Shown here in pieces: positions 1 to 9,729 of a DNA stretch of 64,000 nt. Both the position numbers and the translations under genes were made by a program. The DNA is taken from positions 25,062-89,061 of the forward strand of contig NZ_JBNGOP010000022.1 in assembly GCF_050589625.1 (NCBI RefSeq), given 5' to 3'. Origin of the DNA: Pelagihabitans sp947500445 (GTDB taxonomy: Bacteria > Bacteroidota > Bacteroidia > Flavobacteriales > Flavobacteriaceae). Under the pieces are notes generated by a model that saw nothing but the letters and a program-made list of their open reading frames with translations, made no database searches and had not been told where the DNA came from. How positions within the stretch are numbered: position 1 is the first letter of the stretch; each line of letters starts with the position of its first letter.

Positions 1-430
1 GGAGACGCCGCACGCTATTTTAGGAATGCAGTGGGCCGAAAAATATGGGGAGAAGCCTGACGTATGCAACGCCATTGGGGCCCACCACGACGAAATTGAA
101 ATGAAGACCTTGATATCGCCGATCGTTCAGGTGTGTGATGCCATTAGCGGAGCCAGACCGGGCGCGCGACGACAGGTACTCGATTCCTATATCCAGCGTT
201 TAAAGGACTTGGAGGACATTGCTTTTGGCTTTAACGGCGTTCAGAAGGCTTATGCCATTCAGGCCGGTAGGGAACTGCGGGTAATTGTGGAGAGTGAAAA
301 GGTAAGCGACGATAAGGCGGCTGCACTTTCCTTTGAAATTTCCCAAAAAATACAAACGGATATGACCTATCCCGGACAGGTAAAGGTCACCGTTATCCGC
401 GAGACCCGAGCGGTCAATGTGGCGAAGTAA
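1..430 (+). CDS. rny: Ribonuclease Y, C-terminal part (5' end outside window)
   Basis: Membrane-anchored endoribonuclease that starts mRNA decay. The frame is open from the first bases of the window, so the N-terminal membrane anchor, KH domain and the start of the HD domain lie upstream. Visible are the end of the HD hydrolase domain (the AHHDEIE stretch, then VCDAISGARPGARR) and the conserved RNase Y tail ending near VTVIRETRAVNVAK. The motif ISGARPGARR is characteristic of this family. An intrinsic terminator follows about 20 bases after the stop codon, so the gene ends its transcript here. Nothing suggests a defect in the visible part. Confidence 0.93.
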   Translation, partial: ETPHAILGMQWAEKYGEKPDVCNAIGAHHDEIEMKTLISPIVQVCDAISGARPGARRQVLDSYIQRLKDLEDIAFGFNGVQKAYAIQAGRELRVIVESEKVSDDKAAALSFEISQKIQTDMTYPGQVKVTVIRETRAVNVAK

Positions 431-451
431 TAAGCCTTGCTTCTTGAAAAC

Positions 452-481
452 AAAAAAAGAGCCCTTTCGGGCTTTTTTTGT
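452..481 (+). terminator. Rho-independent terminator after rny
   Basis: A GC stem agccc/gggct with a tttc loop is flanked by an A-run on the left and a T-run on the right. It can therefore also work in the other direction, for ppk1, which ends convergently at 640. Confidence 0.85.
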
Positions 482-639
482 TTTTATAAGTTTGAGGTTC
501 AATGATCGTATCGGTTTTTTCGAAAAGGCCGATGAACATTTACTCGATAATCGAGATTTAAAATGCTCCGACGCTTGCGTCGAAATCAATATTAATTTTC
601 GTTCTAATGCCTCATGGGTTTGCCCCGAGGTTATTTACT

Positions 640-2703
640 TTATGGGGTCAAACGATTTTTTAGATACCGGTAAATGGCTAGTTGAGAGCGAACGGCTGTA
701 TTGTCCGGGGACGGCTTTTTGAGGGTATTGGTCCCTTTTGCATCTATTTTACGGGCTTTAACGTTGTCCTTGAATTGTAGTTCCAGAATATCCTTAAGTT
801 CCCGTAAAACCGAATCGTCCAAAATAGCGGTCAACACCTCAATACGTTTGTCGAGGTTACGGGTCATCCAGTCCGCACTACCGATGAACATTTTTTCGTT
901 TCCGTTATCGTGAAAAAGAAAAACGCGTGCATGTTCCAAATAGCGGTCTACGATACTGGTAACCGTTATGTTATCGCTAAGGCCCGGAACACCGGGAATC
1001 AAACAACAAAACCCCCTAACCAAAAGGCGTATCCGAACTCCGGCCTTGCCGGCTTTATAGAGCAGGTCGATCATTCGCTTGTCTTCTAAACTGTTCATTT
1101 TAATCGATACCCCTGCTGGCTTCCCCTGGCGTGCATTGGTAATTTCATTTTGCAACAAAGCTTCAAAACGGGTTCTGGTGGTAAACGGTGAAACGATCAA
1201 AGTATCCAGTTGTGGTGCTTCAATTTCCCGTTTCAATACCGCGAACACCTGCTGCAGATCGGAAGTTACCTTTTCGTCGGCGGTAAAAATACCGTGGTCA
1301 CAGTACAGCTTTGCCGTTTTGGCATTAAAGTTCCCGGTACCGATATAGGCATAACGTTTTTCGATTCCAGCTTCTTCGCGTTCGATCAATAAAATTTTGG
1401 AGTGTACTTTTACGTTGCGAAAACTGTAGTGGACATGTCCCCCGTTTTCTTCGAAAATCTTGCCCCATTTCAGATTGTTCCGCTCATCGAAACGGGCCTG
1501 GACCTCTACAAAAACATTGACCTCTTTTTTATTGGTCAGGGCGGTCAGCAGGGCGGACGTCAATTGGGAGTCGTTTGCTACCCGGTACAACGAAATAGTT
1601 ATGGTGCGTACATTTTTATCCGTTGCCGCTTGGGTCAGCCAGCTTTCCAGATAATCGAAACGTTGATAAGGAAAATGTACAATGCGATCTTTATCAGATA
1701 TCAAATCAAAAAAGGGATCACCGTTTTCAAAATCCGGATGTAGGAGTGGAGGCATAGGTGCATCCGATAGGTCCATTTTGGAACCATCCCTGGGAAACGA
1801 AAAAAATGCACTGAAATTATGATGCTTGCCCCCCGGCACCATATCTATTTTGCCCAACGCTAAAAGTTGTCGTAGTCGTTTTTGAGTTTTTTTTGGCATT
1901 CCCGTTTCAAACAATAAACGGGTAGGTTGACCGTCATTGCGCTGCGCCAACGATTCATAAATCTGCTGTACCCATTCCCCATCGTAATCATCATCCAAAT
2001 AGAGCGCCGCGTCACGAGAAATTTTGATTATATGTTTGCCTACAATTTTTTTATCGGGAAAAAGGGTATGCACATGACGCTTGATAACATCCTCCAAAAA
2101 TGCATAGGTCACTTGGGTTTCGGTATGCGAGAGGGTGATAAAACGCGGAAAATCGGCAGTCGGTATTTTTAAAAATCCCAACGTATCGCTTTCCGAAAAA
2201 GAGAGCGTAAGATACAGTTGTCCATCTTCAAAAGTGTCCGTTTCAATGTCGGTGTCATAGGTTACCGATAGTTGCGCGGCCAAATGTTCTTCAAAAAATG
2301 CAAAACTTTTGGCGTCGGCAGCGGCATCGAACGTTTCCGGAAGCAAAAGGGTGATGCCCTCACGATGCATTTCCGGCAGCAGTTCCGTGTAGAACAATCG
2401 GCCAAAAAATTCTTGTTGTTCCTGAACGTTCTTTAAAATCTCTTTCAGTAGTTTGTTCGGTTTAAGGGCCAAGGGTTTTCGAATGGCTTTTTTCACCTTT
2501 CGTATTTGTCGTAATTTGGATACACGCACCTTAAAAAATTCATCAAGATTGGAAGAAAAAATAGCCAAGAACTTTAATCGTTCGTACAGGGGATTGCTGT
2601 TGTCGGCAGCTTCCTGTAATACCCTGCCGTTGAAATTGATCCAGTCCAGGTCCCGGTTTTTATAAAGATCCTTGTTTTTTTTAGTATTGGTCACGTTTTC
2701 CAT
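640..2703 (-). CDS. ppk1: Polyphosphate kinase 1
   Basis: Makes inorganic polyphosphate from ATP, reversibly, at the membrane or in the cytoplasm. At 687 residues it has the usual PPK1 length. The N-terminal domain holds the family signature around FLAIFSSNLDEFFKVRV. The catalytic phospholipase-D-like halves are clear: SLYRVANDSQ, the VKVHSKILLI stretch carrying a histidine of the autophosphorylation region, IGTGNFN, and then IVDRYLEHARVFLFHDNGNE and FIGSADWMTRNLDKR. The start follows a MENVTNTKKN leader and matches normal family N-termini. It is monocistronic as far as can be seen, with no exopolyphosphatase gene beside it. Confidence 0.95.
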   Translation of the reverse strand: MENVTNTKKNKDLYKNRDLDWINFNGRVLQEAADNSNPLYERLKFLAIFSSNLDEFFKVRVSKLRQIRKVKKAIRKPLALKPNKLLKEILKNVQEQQEFFGRLFYTELLPEMHREGITLLLPETFDAAADAKSFAFFEEHLAAQLSVTYDTDIETDTFEDGQLYLTLSFSESDTLGFLKIPTADFPRFITLSHTETQVTYAFLEDVIKRHVHTLFPDKKIVGKHIIKISRDAALYLDDDYDGEWVQQIYESLAQRNDGQPTRLLFETGMPKKTQKRLRQLLALGKIDMVPGGKHHNFSAFFSFPRDGSKMDLSDAPMPPLLHPDFENGDPFFDLISDKDRIVHFPYQRFDYLESWLTQAATDKNVRTITISLYRVANDSQLTSALLTALTNKKEVNVFVEVQARFDERNNLKWGKIFEENGGHVHYSFRNVKVHSKILLIEREEAGIEKRYAYIGTGNFNAKTAKLYCDHGIFTADEKVTSDLQQVFAVLKREIEAPQLDTLIVSPFTTRTRFEALLQNEITNARQGKPAGVSIKMNSLEDKRMIDLLYKAGKAGVRIRLLVRGFCCLIPGVPGLSDNITVTSIVDRYLEHARVFLFHDNGNEKMFIGSADWMTRNLDKRIEVLTAILDDSVLRELKDILELQFKDNVKARKIDAKGTNTLKKPSPDNTAVRSQLAIYRYLKNRLTP

Positions 2704-2786
2704 AAGCCTATAAAAGTACCGATTATGTGATGGCCGAACATTATCCCAGCGTTAAGATTGTATTGGGTCTATGGCCGCTGCTATAC

Positions 2787-2933
2787 CAATTACCCGTTAA
2801 AATGAGCCAATCTAACTTGTTCATTTATTTTTCTTGTAAGCGTTTGGCGTAGCTATGGCTATGCAAAACCTTTATGGCCTCGGTAAATGAAAAAGTAACT
2901 TCGTTGTTTATGGTTTATTTTAACGGGTAATTG
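2787..2933. repeat. Intergenic palindromic element (long hairpin), copy A
   Basis: Two 23-base arms at 2787-2809 and 2911-2933 are inverted copies with 2 mismatches. They enclose about 100 bases whose centre (gcgtagctatggctatgc, near 2849) is itself a near-palindrome. A similar apex (cgtagctaaggctatgc) lies in the copy at 28804-28965. The 278-base gap between ppk1 and the sulfatase holds this element and no gene. Confidence 0.7.
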
Positions 2934-2981
2934 TAATTAAACCTGCATTGTCAGGTTGGCGTACATAATGCGAATAACGTC

Positions 2982-4457
2982 TTACATCAGGTGGGTAAGG
3001 TCCAATGGGTCGTTCAATTCTTGTTGCTTGTCCAATAGCGCCCGAAAAAGGGTTTTTATGTGTTCCGAGTACTGTGCATCTTTCGCAAGGTTATATTGCT
3101 CTTCCGGGTCCTTCTTCAAGTCGAAGAGTAGTATTTTATTTAATTTCGGATAAGCGATAAGTTTAAAACCATTTTTCCGGATCATACGCTGTGTGGTCAT
3201 ATATGCCCCATAAATTCCATCATATGCGCTTTCTGTCCGGATCCCTTTGGCCAAATCTAAAACGCTATTGAAAAAAAGAAAATCCGGGGCATCCATCCCG
3301 GCCAGTTGTAGTGAAGTGGCCATGGCATCCTGTAAATAGATGTCGGCGGGTATTTTTTTATTTTTTGGAATTCCGGGACCGCTAAAAATGAAAGGGGCCC
3401 TGATGCTGTGGTCGTATTGGGACTGTTTACCCAGTAATCCATGACGCCCCACGGAAAGTCCGTGATCTGCGGTAAAAATAAGGTAGGTATTGTTCATTTT
3501 TCCTGCGCTTTTCAACATATCCACAATTGCTCCGATTTGAGCGTCAACATGTGAAATTGCGGCATAATACTCTTTCAGGTGTACCTTTACCGCATATTCC
3601 GTTCTGGGATACGGGGCCAAGGCTTCGTCCCTCAAATTACTTCCGGTACCGATACTGTCCTTAAATGGGTATTCCGGAAGAAAACTTTTGGGAACCCCTA
3701 TATCTTTCAGGTCATATTTTTCAAGAAATTCCTTTGGGGCCTGTCTGGGGTCATGAGGCGCATTAAACGCCAGGTACATAAAAAAAGGATTTTCACTTTT
3801 TTCGGCTTTTTGAATAAAGGATATGGCGTCGTCCCGTAATACTTCGCTCCAATGCTGTCCACCTTTCCAGAACCCCCCAAACTTTGGATCGGATGGAGAC
3901 CATGCAGTGTCCCGTTCATTTTTGGGACGGTTGTAGCCTATCGGGAGCTCATCGGAATTTTTCCAGTTAAAGTAACCTCCCTTTCCGCTATTGATCCATG
4001 CATCTCCAGGCATTCCCGGCCTAACATGGGCGGTTTGTTGAAAAACGCTATCGGCAGGGGCGTCCACATGCCATTTACCGGTCATATAAGTGTCATAGCC
4101 GGCCTTTTCCATTAGTTTTCCCCAGGTATTTTCCAGTTGTTTTCCCGTTTTCCATTTTTCCGACATGTCCCGTGCATCCCAAACACTTCTGCCCGAAATC
4201 AGCATTGCCCTTGATGCCACACAAACCGCTCCGTTCCAGGCGCCCATGTTATATGCATTGGTGAAAGTGGAGCCGTTTAGGACCAAGCGATCCAAGTTGG
4301 GGGTGTGCACTATATCGTTGCCCAGGGCGCGAATGGCAGTGTACGTCATATCATCCGCAAAAATAAAGACGATGTTGGGGCGGGGCTGTGGTGGATCTAC
4401 CGTTTTTTTACAGGAGAGAAAAAGAAATATGGGGCATATGAACAACAGTATTTTCAT
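2982..4457 (-). CDS. Sulfatase (S1 family), lipoprotein
   Basis: Predicted formylglycine-dependent sulfate ester hydrolase, probably anchored in the periplasm or outer membrane: a short signal ends in a lipobox with Cys16. The first metal-binding Asp pair is D35-D36 in FIFADDM. The residue to be converted to formylglycine is Cys79 in C-V-A-S-R, where Ala replaces the usual Pro. Typical downstream features are GKWHVD, the FNAPHDP stretch, and TADHG. At 491 residues the length is normal. It lies 116 bases downstream of the Gfo/Idh/MocA gene on the same strand and could be cotranscribed with it. Substrate cannot be read from sequence; the general fold resembles choline-sulfatase/iduronate-sulfatase type S1 enzymes. 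Confidence 0.9.
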   Translation of the reverse strand: MKILLFICPIFLFLSCKKTVDPPQPRPNIVFIFADDMTYTAIRALGNDIVHTPNLDRLVLNGSTFTNAYNMGAWNGAVCVASRAMLISGRSVWDARDMSEKWKTGKQLENTWGKLMEKAGYDTYMTGKWHVDAPADSVFQQTAHVRPGMPGDAWINSGKGGYFNWKNSDELPIGYNRPKNERDTAWSPSDPKFGGFWKGGQHWSEVLRDDAISFIQKAEKSENPFFMYLAFNAPHDPRQAPKEFLEKYDLKDIGVPKSFLPEYPFKDSIGTGSNLRDEALAPYPRTEYAVKVHLKEYYAAISHVDAQIGAIVDMLKSAGKMNNTYLIFTADHGLSVGRHGLLGKQSQYDHSIRAPFIFSGPGIPKNKKIPADIYLQDAMATSLQLAGMDAPDFLFFNSVLDLAKGIRTESAYDGIYGAYMTTQRMIRKNGFKLIAYPKLNKILLFDLKKDPEEQYNLAKDAQYSEHIKTLFRALLDKQQELNDPLDLTHLM

Positions 4458-4573
4458 TGGGTAATGTTATATTATTGATAGGTTGACCGGGACGTTCCGA
4501 AGACAAATTTTTTATAGTATGGTGTATGCTTTAGGGCCGTTTACGCTGTTGCATCCATGGCAAGCGCATAGTT

Positions 4574-5944
4574 TTAAAACAATTCTTTTGAGGGGTGTTG
4601 CCATCCCTCCCTGTAAGCCCGTTGTAATAGTTTTGTAGCCTCGGGGTCGTTAACGATCACTTTATTGATAGCATCGTAGGACAGCGGGCGCTTTAAGGCC
4701 AGGGCCATATTGGCCAAAATACAGGAAGCTGTTGAAATGTGGCCTTCCCTTAGGTCGGCCACGGGATCGCTATTTTGGTCTATCGCTGATAAAAAATCCA
4801 GCATATGGTTGCGGGTGGCGGGAGCGGTATGCAGTTCAATATCCGCTTCGCTAAGGTCTTCCGGATACTCTTCCCTTTCATAGCGCACCTTTCCCGTAAG
4901 GATCTTTCCTTTTTTTACAGGAACAAACTCATACTTAAAAACACTGCCCGTAAGCGTTCCTTTGTCCCCGTAAATTTTGAACGCCCACGGGTATTCCGGG
5001 TCGTCGGGCGTTCCCCAACTTCGGTGTTGCCAAACACAATCCAGTTCGTCGAACTCAAAAATGGCATTTTGGGTATCGGTGGTATTGGCCTTGGCGTCTT
5101 TTTGCACATAGATGCCCCCGGTAGAGCTGATGCGTTTCGGCCAGCCCAGGCCGAGCATCCAACGAACGGCATCCAACATATGAATGCACATATCGCCAAC
5201 AATACCGTTTCCATATTCCATAAAGGAGCGCCAACGGCGGTGCGGAATACCATCAAAAGACCTCAGGGGCGCAGGGCCTGTCCACATGTCGTAATCAAAA
5301 TAGTCCGGGACCGGTGCGGTGGGGCGGTTTTTCGTGTCCCGCATATGGTAATAGCACCACATTTCTACATGGGCAATGTTCCCTAACATTCCCGTGTCCA
5401 CAATTTTTTGTTTTGCTTCGATCAGATGTGGCGTACTTCTTCGTTGCATGCCCACCTGTACGGTTTTGCCATATTTCTTGGCGACGGCCATAAGCGCTTC
5501 CCCTTCCAGAACATCCACACTAATGGGTTTTTGCAGGTATATATGGGCGCCTGATTTTATGGCATCAATGGCCTGCATGGCATGCCAATGATCGGGAGTG
5601 CCGATCAGTACGATATCGAGCCGCTGTTCGGCAAGCATTTTTCGATAATCGGTATATTGTTTGGGAGGTGTGTGTTTCGGTTGTCGTTGCGCTACCAATT
5701 TAGCGGCAGCGGAAAGCTGACGTGCATCCACATCACAAAGCCCTAAAACGCTTACATTGGCAACTTGCATCAACCGAAAAAGATCACTTTTTCCATACCA
5801 TCCGGTTCCGATCAAACCTACTTTAAGGGCACGGCCATTGGGGGTGAGGTCCATACCATAAGCGCCCAGGGAAGACAGCGCCATGGCAGCGGTAGCCCCC
5901 TTGATAAAATGCCTTCTATCGATATGAAAATTTGTTTTGTCCAT
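4574..5944 (-). CDS. Gfo/Idh/MocA-family oxidoreductase, Tat-exported
   Basis: Predicted NAD(P)-dependent sugar or glycoside oxidoreductase. The N-terminus has a twin-arginine signal (R10-R11 in DRRHFIKG followed by an Ala-rich segment), so it probably folds in the cytoplasm and is exported. A Rossmann motif GLIGTGWYG is at residues 43-51. The GTPDHWHAMQ motif precedes the catalytic-lysine motif, which here reads QKP (K139) instead of the more common EKP. The C-terminal alpha/beta dimerisation domain follows. Neighbours are a sulfatase and, divergently, an acetylesterase, consistent with glycan processing. Related Tat-exported members include GH109-like and 3-keto-glycoside-forming enzymes; which reaction this one performs is not visible. 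Confidence 0.88.
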   Translation of the reverse strand: MDKTNFHIDRRHFIKGATAAMALSSLGAYGMDLTPNGRALKVGLIGTGWYGKSDLFRLMQVANVSVLGLCDVDARQLSAAAKLVAQRQPKHTPPKQYTDYRKMLAEQRLDIVLIGTPDHWHAMQAIDAIKSGAHIYLQKPISVDVLEGEALMAVAKKYGKTVQVGMQRRSTPHLIEAKQKIVDTGMLGNIAHVEMWCYYHMRDTKNRPTAPVPDYFDYDMWTGPAPLRSFDGIPHRRWRSFMEYGNGIVGDMCIHMLDAVRWMLGLGWPKRISSTGGIYVQKDAKANTTDTQNAIFEFDELDCVWQHRSWGTPDDPEYPWAFKIYGDKGTLTGSVFKYEFVPVKKGKILTGKVRYEREEYPEDLSEADIELHTAPATRNHMLDFLSAIDQNSDPVADLREGHISTASCILANMALALKRPLSYDAINKVIVNDPEATKLLQRAYREGWQHPSKELF

Positions 5945-5991
5945 GCTAAACCGCCGGAACGGTTTCTAAAGATATTAAAAAAAAAGTGCGG

Positions 5992-6021
5992 TTTGCCTTT
6001 CGGTCCAAATCACTATATTTA
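5992..6021 (+). promoter_or_regulatory. Candidate Bacteroidota-type promoter for the acetylesterase gene
   Basis: TTTG at 5992-5995, an 18-base spacer, and TATATTTA at 6014-6021 (7 of 8 to TAnnTTTG). A start about 6 bases downstream would leave a leader of roughly 17 bases before ATG 6044. Confidence 0.5.
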
Positions 6022-6043
6022 GTCGGATATTTAAACTGTTGAA

Positions 6044-7423
6044 ATGGGGTGTCGTCACTTTTTGTTCGTTTGTTCGCTGTTGTTCGGAATGTTTTTTGGG
6101 CATGCTAAAATTGAGTTGCCCAACATCTTTTCCGATCATATGGTGCTCCAACGAAACACTGATGTCACGCTTTGGGGTTGGGGTTCACCGAACGAGTCCA
6201 TAAAGGTCTTTACGGAATGGGACGGTAAATCCTATTCGGTTTCGGCGGGAGTGGATGCCAAGTGGTCGCTACTGGTGCCAACACCCGATGCCGGTGGGCC
6301 CTACCAAGTGCGGTTCGAGGGGCAGACCAATACCATCGAACTGACCGATGTGCTTATCGGGGAAGTGTGGTTGTGTTCGGGCCAGTCCAATATGGAATGG
6401 AGTGCCAACAGCGGTATCGATAATGCGGATACCGAGATCAAAGCGGCCGATTATCCGAACATCCGTTTTTTTACGGTAATCAAGCGAACTGCCGAAGCAC
6501 CACAAGAAAATGTAAGCGGGACCTGGTCCAAATGCGATCCAAAAGAAATGGCCGATTTCAGTGCGGTGGCCTATTATTTCGGAAAACGGTTGCAAGGGGC
6601 CTTGGATGTGCCCATAGGACTCATAGATGCCGCGTGGGGCGCTTCCTCGGCGGAGGTATGGACGCCACAGACCGTTTTTGAGCAACGTTCCGATCTCGCG
6701 GAATCCGCAAAAAAAATACGCCCCAATAAATGGGTCAGTGTTCAGCCTTCGAGTTTGTATAACGCTATGATCGCCCCGCTGCACCGTTTTAAGATAGCCG
6801 GCACCTTATGGTACCAAGGAGAATCGAACACCGCTAATGCGGAAAAGTATTCCGATCTTTTTACAACGATGATCCGTTCGTGGAGAACCGCCTGGAATGC
6901 CGATTTTCCGTTCTATTTTGTACAGATCGCCCCGTATACCTATGGCAGTCCCGAAGAAGGCGTACAGGTAAGGGACCAACAGCGCAGGGCCTTGTCGCTG
7001 ACGAATACGGGAATGGTGCTCACCAGCGATATTTGTACGGTCGATGATATTCACCCCAAAAATAAGAAGGATGTAGGCCTGCGGTTGGCAAATATGGCGC
7101 TAAAAAAACACTATGGGGCAATTTCCGAAGAAGTAAACGGACCCTTGTTCAAGGAATTTGAGCGAAACGGCTCCAAGTTGCGCATTGTTTTCGATCATGC
7201 GGAGGGCCTCACCGCAAAAGGGAAAAAAATAGATCAATTCGAGCTTGCCGGACCCGATGGGGTATTTTATCCCGCAAAGGCAAAAATTAAAGGTGATGTG
7301 ATCATCGCTTCCTCGAAAAAGGTAAGTGATCCGGTGCGGGTCCGTTTCGCTTGGAACAATACCGATATGGCACAGCTTTTCAATGGTGTGGGATTGCCCG
7401 CCTCCAGCTTTACAAGCGATTAG
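6044..7423 (+). CDS. Sialate O-acetylesterase-like (SASA domain) secreted esterase
   Basis: Predicted periplasmic carbohydrate O-acetylesterase. A hydrophobic signal (residues 1-20) precedes KIELPNIFSDHMVLQR, a hallmark N-terminus of this family. The SGNH-type nucleophile is Ser115 in SGQSNMEWS; the oxyanion and supporting blocks are LWYQGESN, and the Asp-His pair is in VDDIHPKN. At 459 residues it is a little shorter than many members but includes the C-terminal beta-rich part. In Bacteroidota such enzymes often remove acetyl groups from hemicelluloses as well as from sialic acid, so acetylated mannan is a possible substrate here (inference from neighbouring GH26/GH130). It is followed after about 45 bases by the DUF255 gene. 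Confidence 0.9.
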   Translation: MGCRHFLFVCSLLFGMFFGHAKIELPNIFSDHMVLQRNTDVTLWGWGSPNESIKVFTEWDGKSYSVSAGVDAKWSLLVPTPDAGGPYQVRFEGQTNTIELTDVLIGEVWLCSGQSNMEWSANSGIDNADTEIKAADYPNIRFFTVIKRTAEAPQENVSGTWSKCDPKEMADFSAVAYYFGKRLQGALDVPIGLIDAAWGASSAEVWTPQTVFEQRSDLAESAKKIRPNKWVSVQPSSLYNAMIAPLHRFKIAGTLWYQGESNTANAEKYSDLFTTMIRSWRTAWNADFPFYFVQIAPYTYGSPEEGVQVRDQQRRALSLTNTGMVLTSDICTVDDIHPKNKKDVGLRLANMALKKHYGAISEEVNGPLFKEFERNGSKLRIVFDHAEGLTAKGKKIDQFELAGPDGVFYPAKAKIKGDVIIASSKKVSDPVRVRFAWNNTDMAQLFNGVGLPASSFTSD

Positions 7424-7468
7424 GCCTTTTAAAAAAAATCCGTTGAGTTGGTTTGTAGCGTTATCCTT

Positions 7469-9592
7469 ATGACTGTATCTTTTTTTGTTTCCCGTTTATA
7501 TCATGTTTCGCTTTTATTGGCGATGCTTTTGCTATTGTGCCGTTGCAAGGGCGACAAAAAATCGACCAAGGCCAATACCGTCGAACATGCCTACACCAAT
7601 GCCCTGGCGAACGAAACCAGCCCGTATTTGTTACAGCATGCCCATAACCCGGTAAATTGGAAACCGTGGGGTCCCGAGGTGCTGGAAGAGGCCAAGGAGG
7701 ATGGGAAACTGCTTTTGGTCAGCATCGGTTATTCTTCCTGTCACTGGTGCCATGTGATGGAGGAAGAGACTTTTGAGGATGAGGAAGTGGCGAAAATGAT
7801 GAATGCCAATTTTGTGAACGTAAAGGTAGACAGGGAGGAAAGGCCCGACGTTGACCAAGTATACATGACCGCGGTACAACTAATGACGGGAAATGGTGGA
7901 TGGCCGTTGAACGTTATCGTACTTCCCAATGGAAAGCCCTTGTACGGAGGTACCTACCACACCAAAAAACAATGGATCGAGGTATTGTCCAAAATCAGCG
8001 CATTGTACAAGAACGATCCCTCGGAGGCAGAGAAATATGCCAGCATGGTGGCGGCGGGCGTTGCGGAAACCAACCTTATCGTACCCAGCGAGGATTTTGA
8101 AACATTGAATACGGAAAACCTAAAAACGGCAGTGGCCCAATGGAGGGCGGAATGGGACCTTCAAAATGGGGGGGACAAAGGTTCCCAAAAGTTTATGGTC
8201 CCGACGAACCTCGATTTTTTAATGGATTATGCCACGCTGTCCGAAGACAAGACCGTCGACACCCATATAACGAACACCTTGGACGCCATCGCGAATGGCG
8301 GTGTATACGACCATTTGGGGGGCGGGCTGTATCGGTATAGTGTCGATTCGGAATGGAAAATACCGCATTTCGAGAAAATGTTATATGACAATGCCCAGGC
8401 GATAGCCCTTTACTCCAAGGCCTATGTCCGATTTCAAAATCCGGCCTATAAAGCCTTGGTGGCGGAGACCTTCGACTTTTTGGTCCGGGAAATGCGGGAC
8501 GACAAGGGTGGTTTTTATGCCGCTATGGATGCGGATAGCGAGGGGGAGGAGGGGAAATTCTACGTTTGGAAAAGGGAGCGCCTACAAACGCTCTTGGGTG
8601 CCGATTTTGAGTTGTTCGCCGATTATTATTCCATTACCGAAAATGGGGAGTGGGAACATGGAAACTATGTGTTGCGAAAAAATGGGACGGATAGCGCTTT
8701 TTTGAAAAAACATGGTATTGCCGTCTCCGATTTCTCTCAAAAGAAATCGCGCTGGAAAAGCATATTAATGGCCGCTCGTAATGAAAGGACTTTCCCAAGA
8801 ATCGACGATAAGATCATCACATCATGGAACGCCATGCTGATCAGTGGTCTGGTAAAGGCCCATATGGTTTTTGGCAATGCCGCCTATTTGGAGAAAGCGG
8901 AAGCGGTTTTCAAATTTCTTGAAACGACATGCTATCAAGAGGGGAACTTGGTGCATACCTACAAGGAGGGCAGTACCCGAAAAGAAGGCTTTTTAGAGGA
9001 TTATGCTTTTTTGATCCGTGCGAGTTTGGACCTATATGGGGTATCCTTGAACGAACGTTATCTAAATTTTGCGGAAACCTTGACGGAAAAAGTGGCGGAC
9101 CGATACGTGGACGCTTCCGGAATGTTCCGGTATACCGATAATGACGCACTTATTGCCAAAATAATAAAGACCGACGATGGTGTAATACCTTCGGCCAACA
9201 GTGTTATGGCGCACAATTTGTTTCGCCTAGGGCATTTGCGCTACCTTCCCAAAAAACAAGATCAGGCAAAAAAAATGCTTGCATCCCTGATGCCCTCGCT
9301 TATGGAACGTCCTGCAAGTTACGGGCATTGGGCAAAGTTGTTGCTTCATGAGGCATACCCATTTTTTGAAGTGGCCGTAGTGGGGCCCGATGCCAAGAAA
9401 ATGACCATGGAGATGCATGCGTACCAGGTACCGAATACCATAGTGGTAGGGACCGTCAAAGACAGTGATCTGCCCCTTTTTAAAAGTCGGTTTTTTGATG
9501 ATGGCACCTATGTCTTCGTCTGTAAAAACTCGGCTTGTAAACTCCCGGTAAAAACGACATCAGCGGCATTGGAGCAACTAAAGAATTTTTAA
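7469..9592 (+). CDS. Thioredoxin-fold DUF255 (YyaL/SPATA20-like) lipoprotein
   Basis: Function unknown at family level. The N-terminal thioredoxin-like domain has the very conserved NETSPYLLQHAHNPVNW start and a C-H-W-C redox motif (SSCHWCHVMEEETF), then DREERPDVDQ and GGWPLNV. The large C-terminal part is an (alpha/alpha)6 barrel of the glycosidase-like type, with SEWKIPHFEKMLYDNAQ and a DAxxDADSEGEEGKFY-like block. The ATG at 7469 is preferred over an upstream TTG at 7448, because it leads straight into a hydrophobic signal ending in a lipobox-like LLCRC. Most family members are cytoplasmic, so a signal peptide here is a little unusual. Length 707 residues, normal for the family. Confidence 0.88.
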   Translation: MTVSFFVSRLYHVSLLLAMLLLLCRCKGDKKSTKANTVEHAYTNALANETSPYLLQHAHNPVNWKPWGPEVLEEAKEDGKLLLVSIGYSSCHWCHVMEEETFEDEEVAKMMNANFVNVKVDREERPDVDQVYMTAVQLMTGNGGWPLNVIVLPNGKPLYGGTYHTKKQWIEVLSKISALYKNDPSEAEKYASMVAAGVAETNLIVPSEDFETLNTENLKTAVAQWRAEWDLQNGGDKGSQKFMVPTNLDFLMDYATLSEDKTVDTHITNTLDAIANGGVYDHLGGGLYRYSVDSEWKIPHFEKMLYDNAQAIALYSKAYVRFQNPAYKALVAETFDFLVREMRDDKGGFYAAMDADSEGEEGKFYVWKRERLQTLLGADFELFADYYSITENGEWEHGNYVLRKNGTDSAFLKKHGIAVSDFSQKKSRWKSILMAARNERTFPRIDDKIITSWNAMLISGLVKAHMVFGNAAYLEKAEAVFKFLETTCYQEGNLVHTYKEGSTRKEGFLEDYAFLIRASLDLYGVSLNERYLNFAETLTEKVADRYVDASGMFRYTDNDALIAKIIKTDDGVIPSANSVMAHNLFRLGHLRYLPKKQDQAKKMLASLMPSLMERPASYGHWAKLLLHEAYPFFEVAVVGPDAKKMTMEMHAYQVPNTIVVGTVKDSDLPLFKSRFFDDGTYVFVCKNSACKLPVKTTSAALEQLKNF

Positions 9593-9600
9593 TGGGCAAT

Positions 9601-9619
9601 TTAACACCAGAAATGGTAT
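9601..9619. repeat. Solo arm of the ATACCATTT palindrome family
   Basis: ttaacaccagaaatggtat matches 18 of 19 bases of the right arm of the element at 47619-47695. No clear partner arm is present. Confidence 0.45.
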
Positions 9620-9650
9620 GACAAGTTGATTCGGCTGTTGGTGTTCCATA

Positions 9651-9683
9651 AAAAAACTCCCTTTGACATATGGTCAAAAGGAG
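9651..9683 (-). terminator. Terminator of the symporter-GH130 unit
   Basis: Read on the minus strand, an 11-base stem (ctccttttgac / gtcaaagggag, one mismatch) is followed by a run of seven T. It lies about 47 bases after the GH130 stop codon. Confidence 0.75.
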
Positions 9684-9729
9684 ATGTAAAATGGTAGAAC
9701 TCAAATCAAAATCCGTTTGGAGGTAGCGC

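Noticed and set aside
417..722. Plus-strand frame across the rny terminator
   Set aside because: It runs through an intrinsic terminator and into the antisense of ppk1; composition is not that of a protein.
7448..7468. Earlier TTG start of the DUF255 protein
   Set aside because: The ATG at 7469 leads directly into the signal peptide; the seven extra residues add no family similarity.
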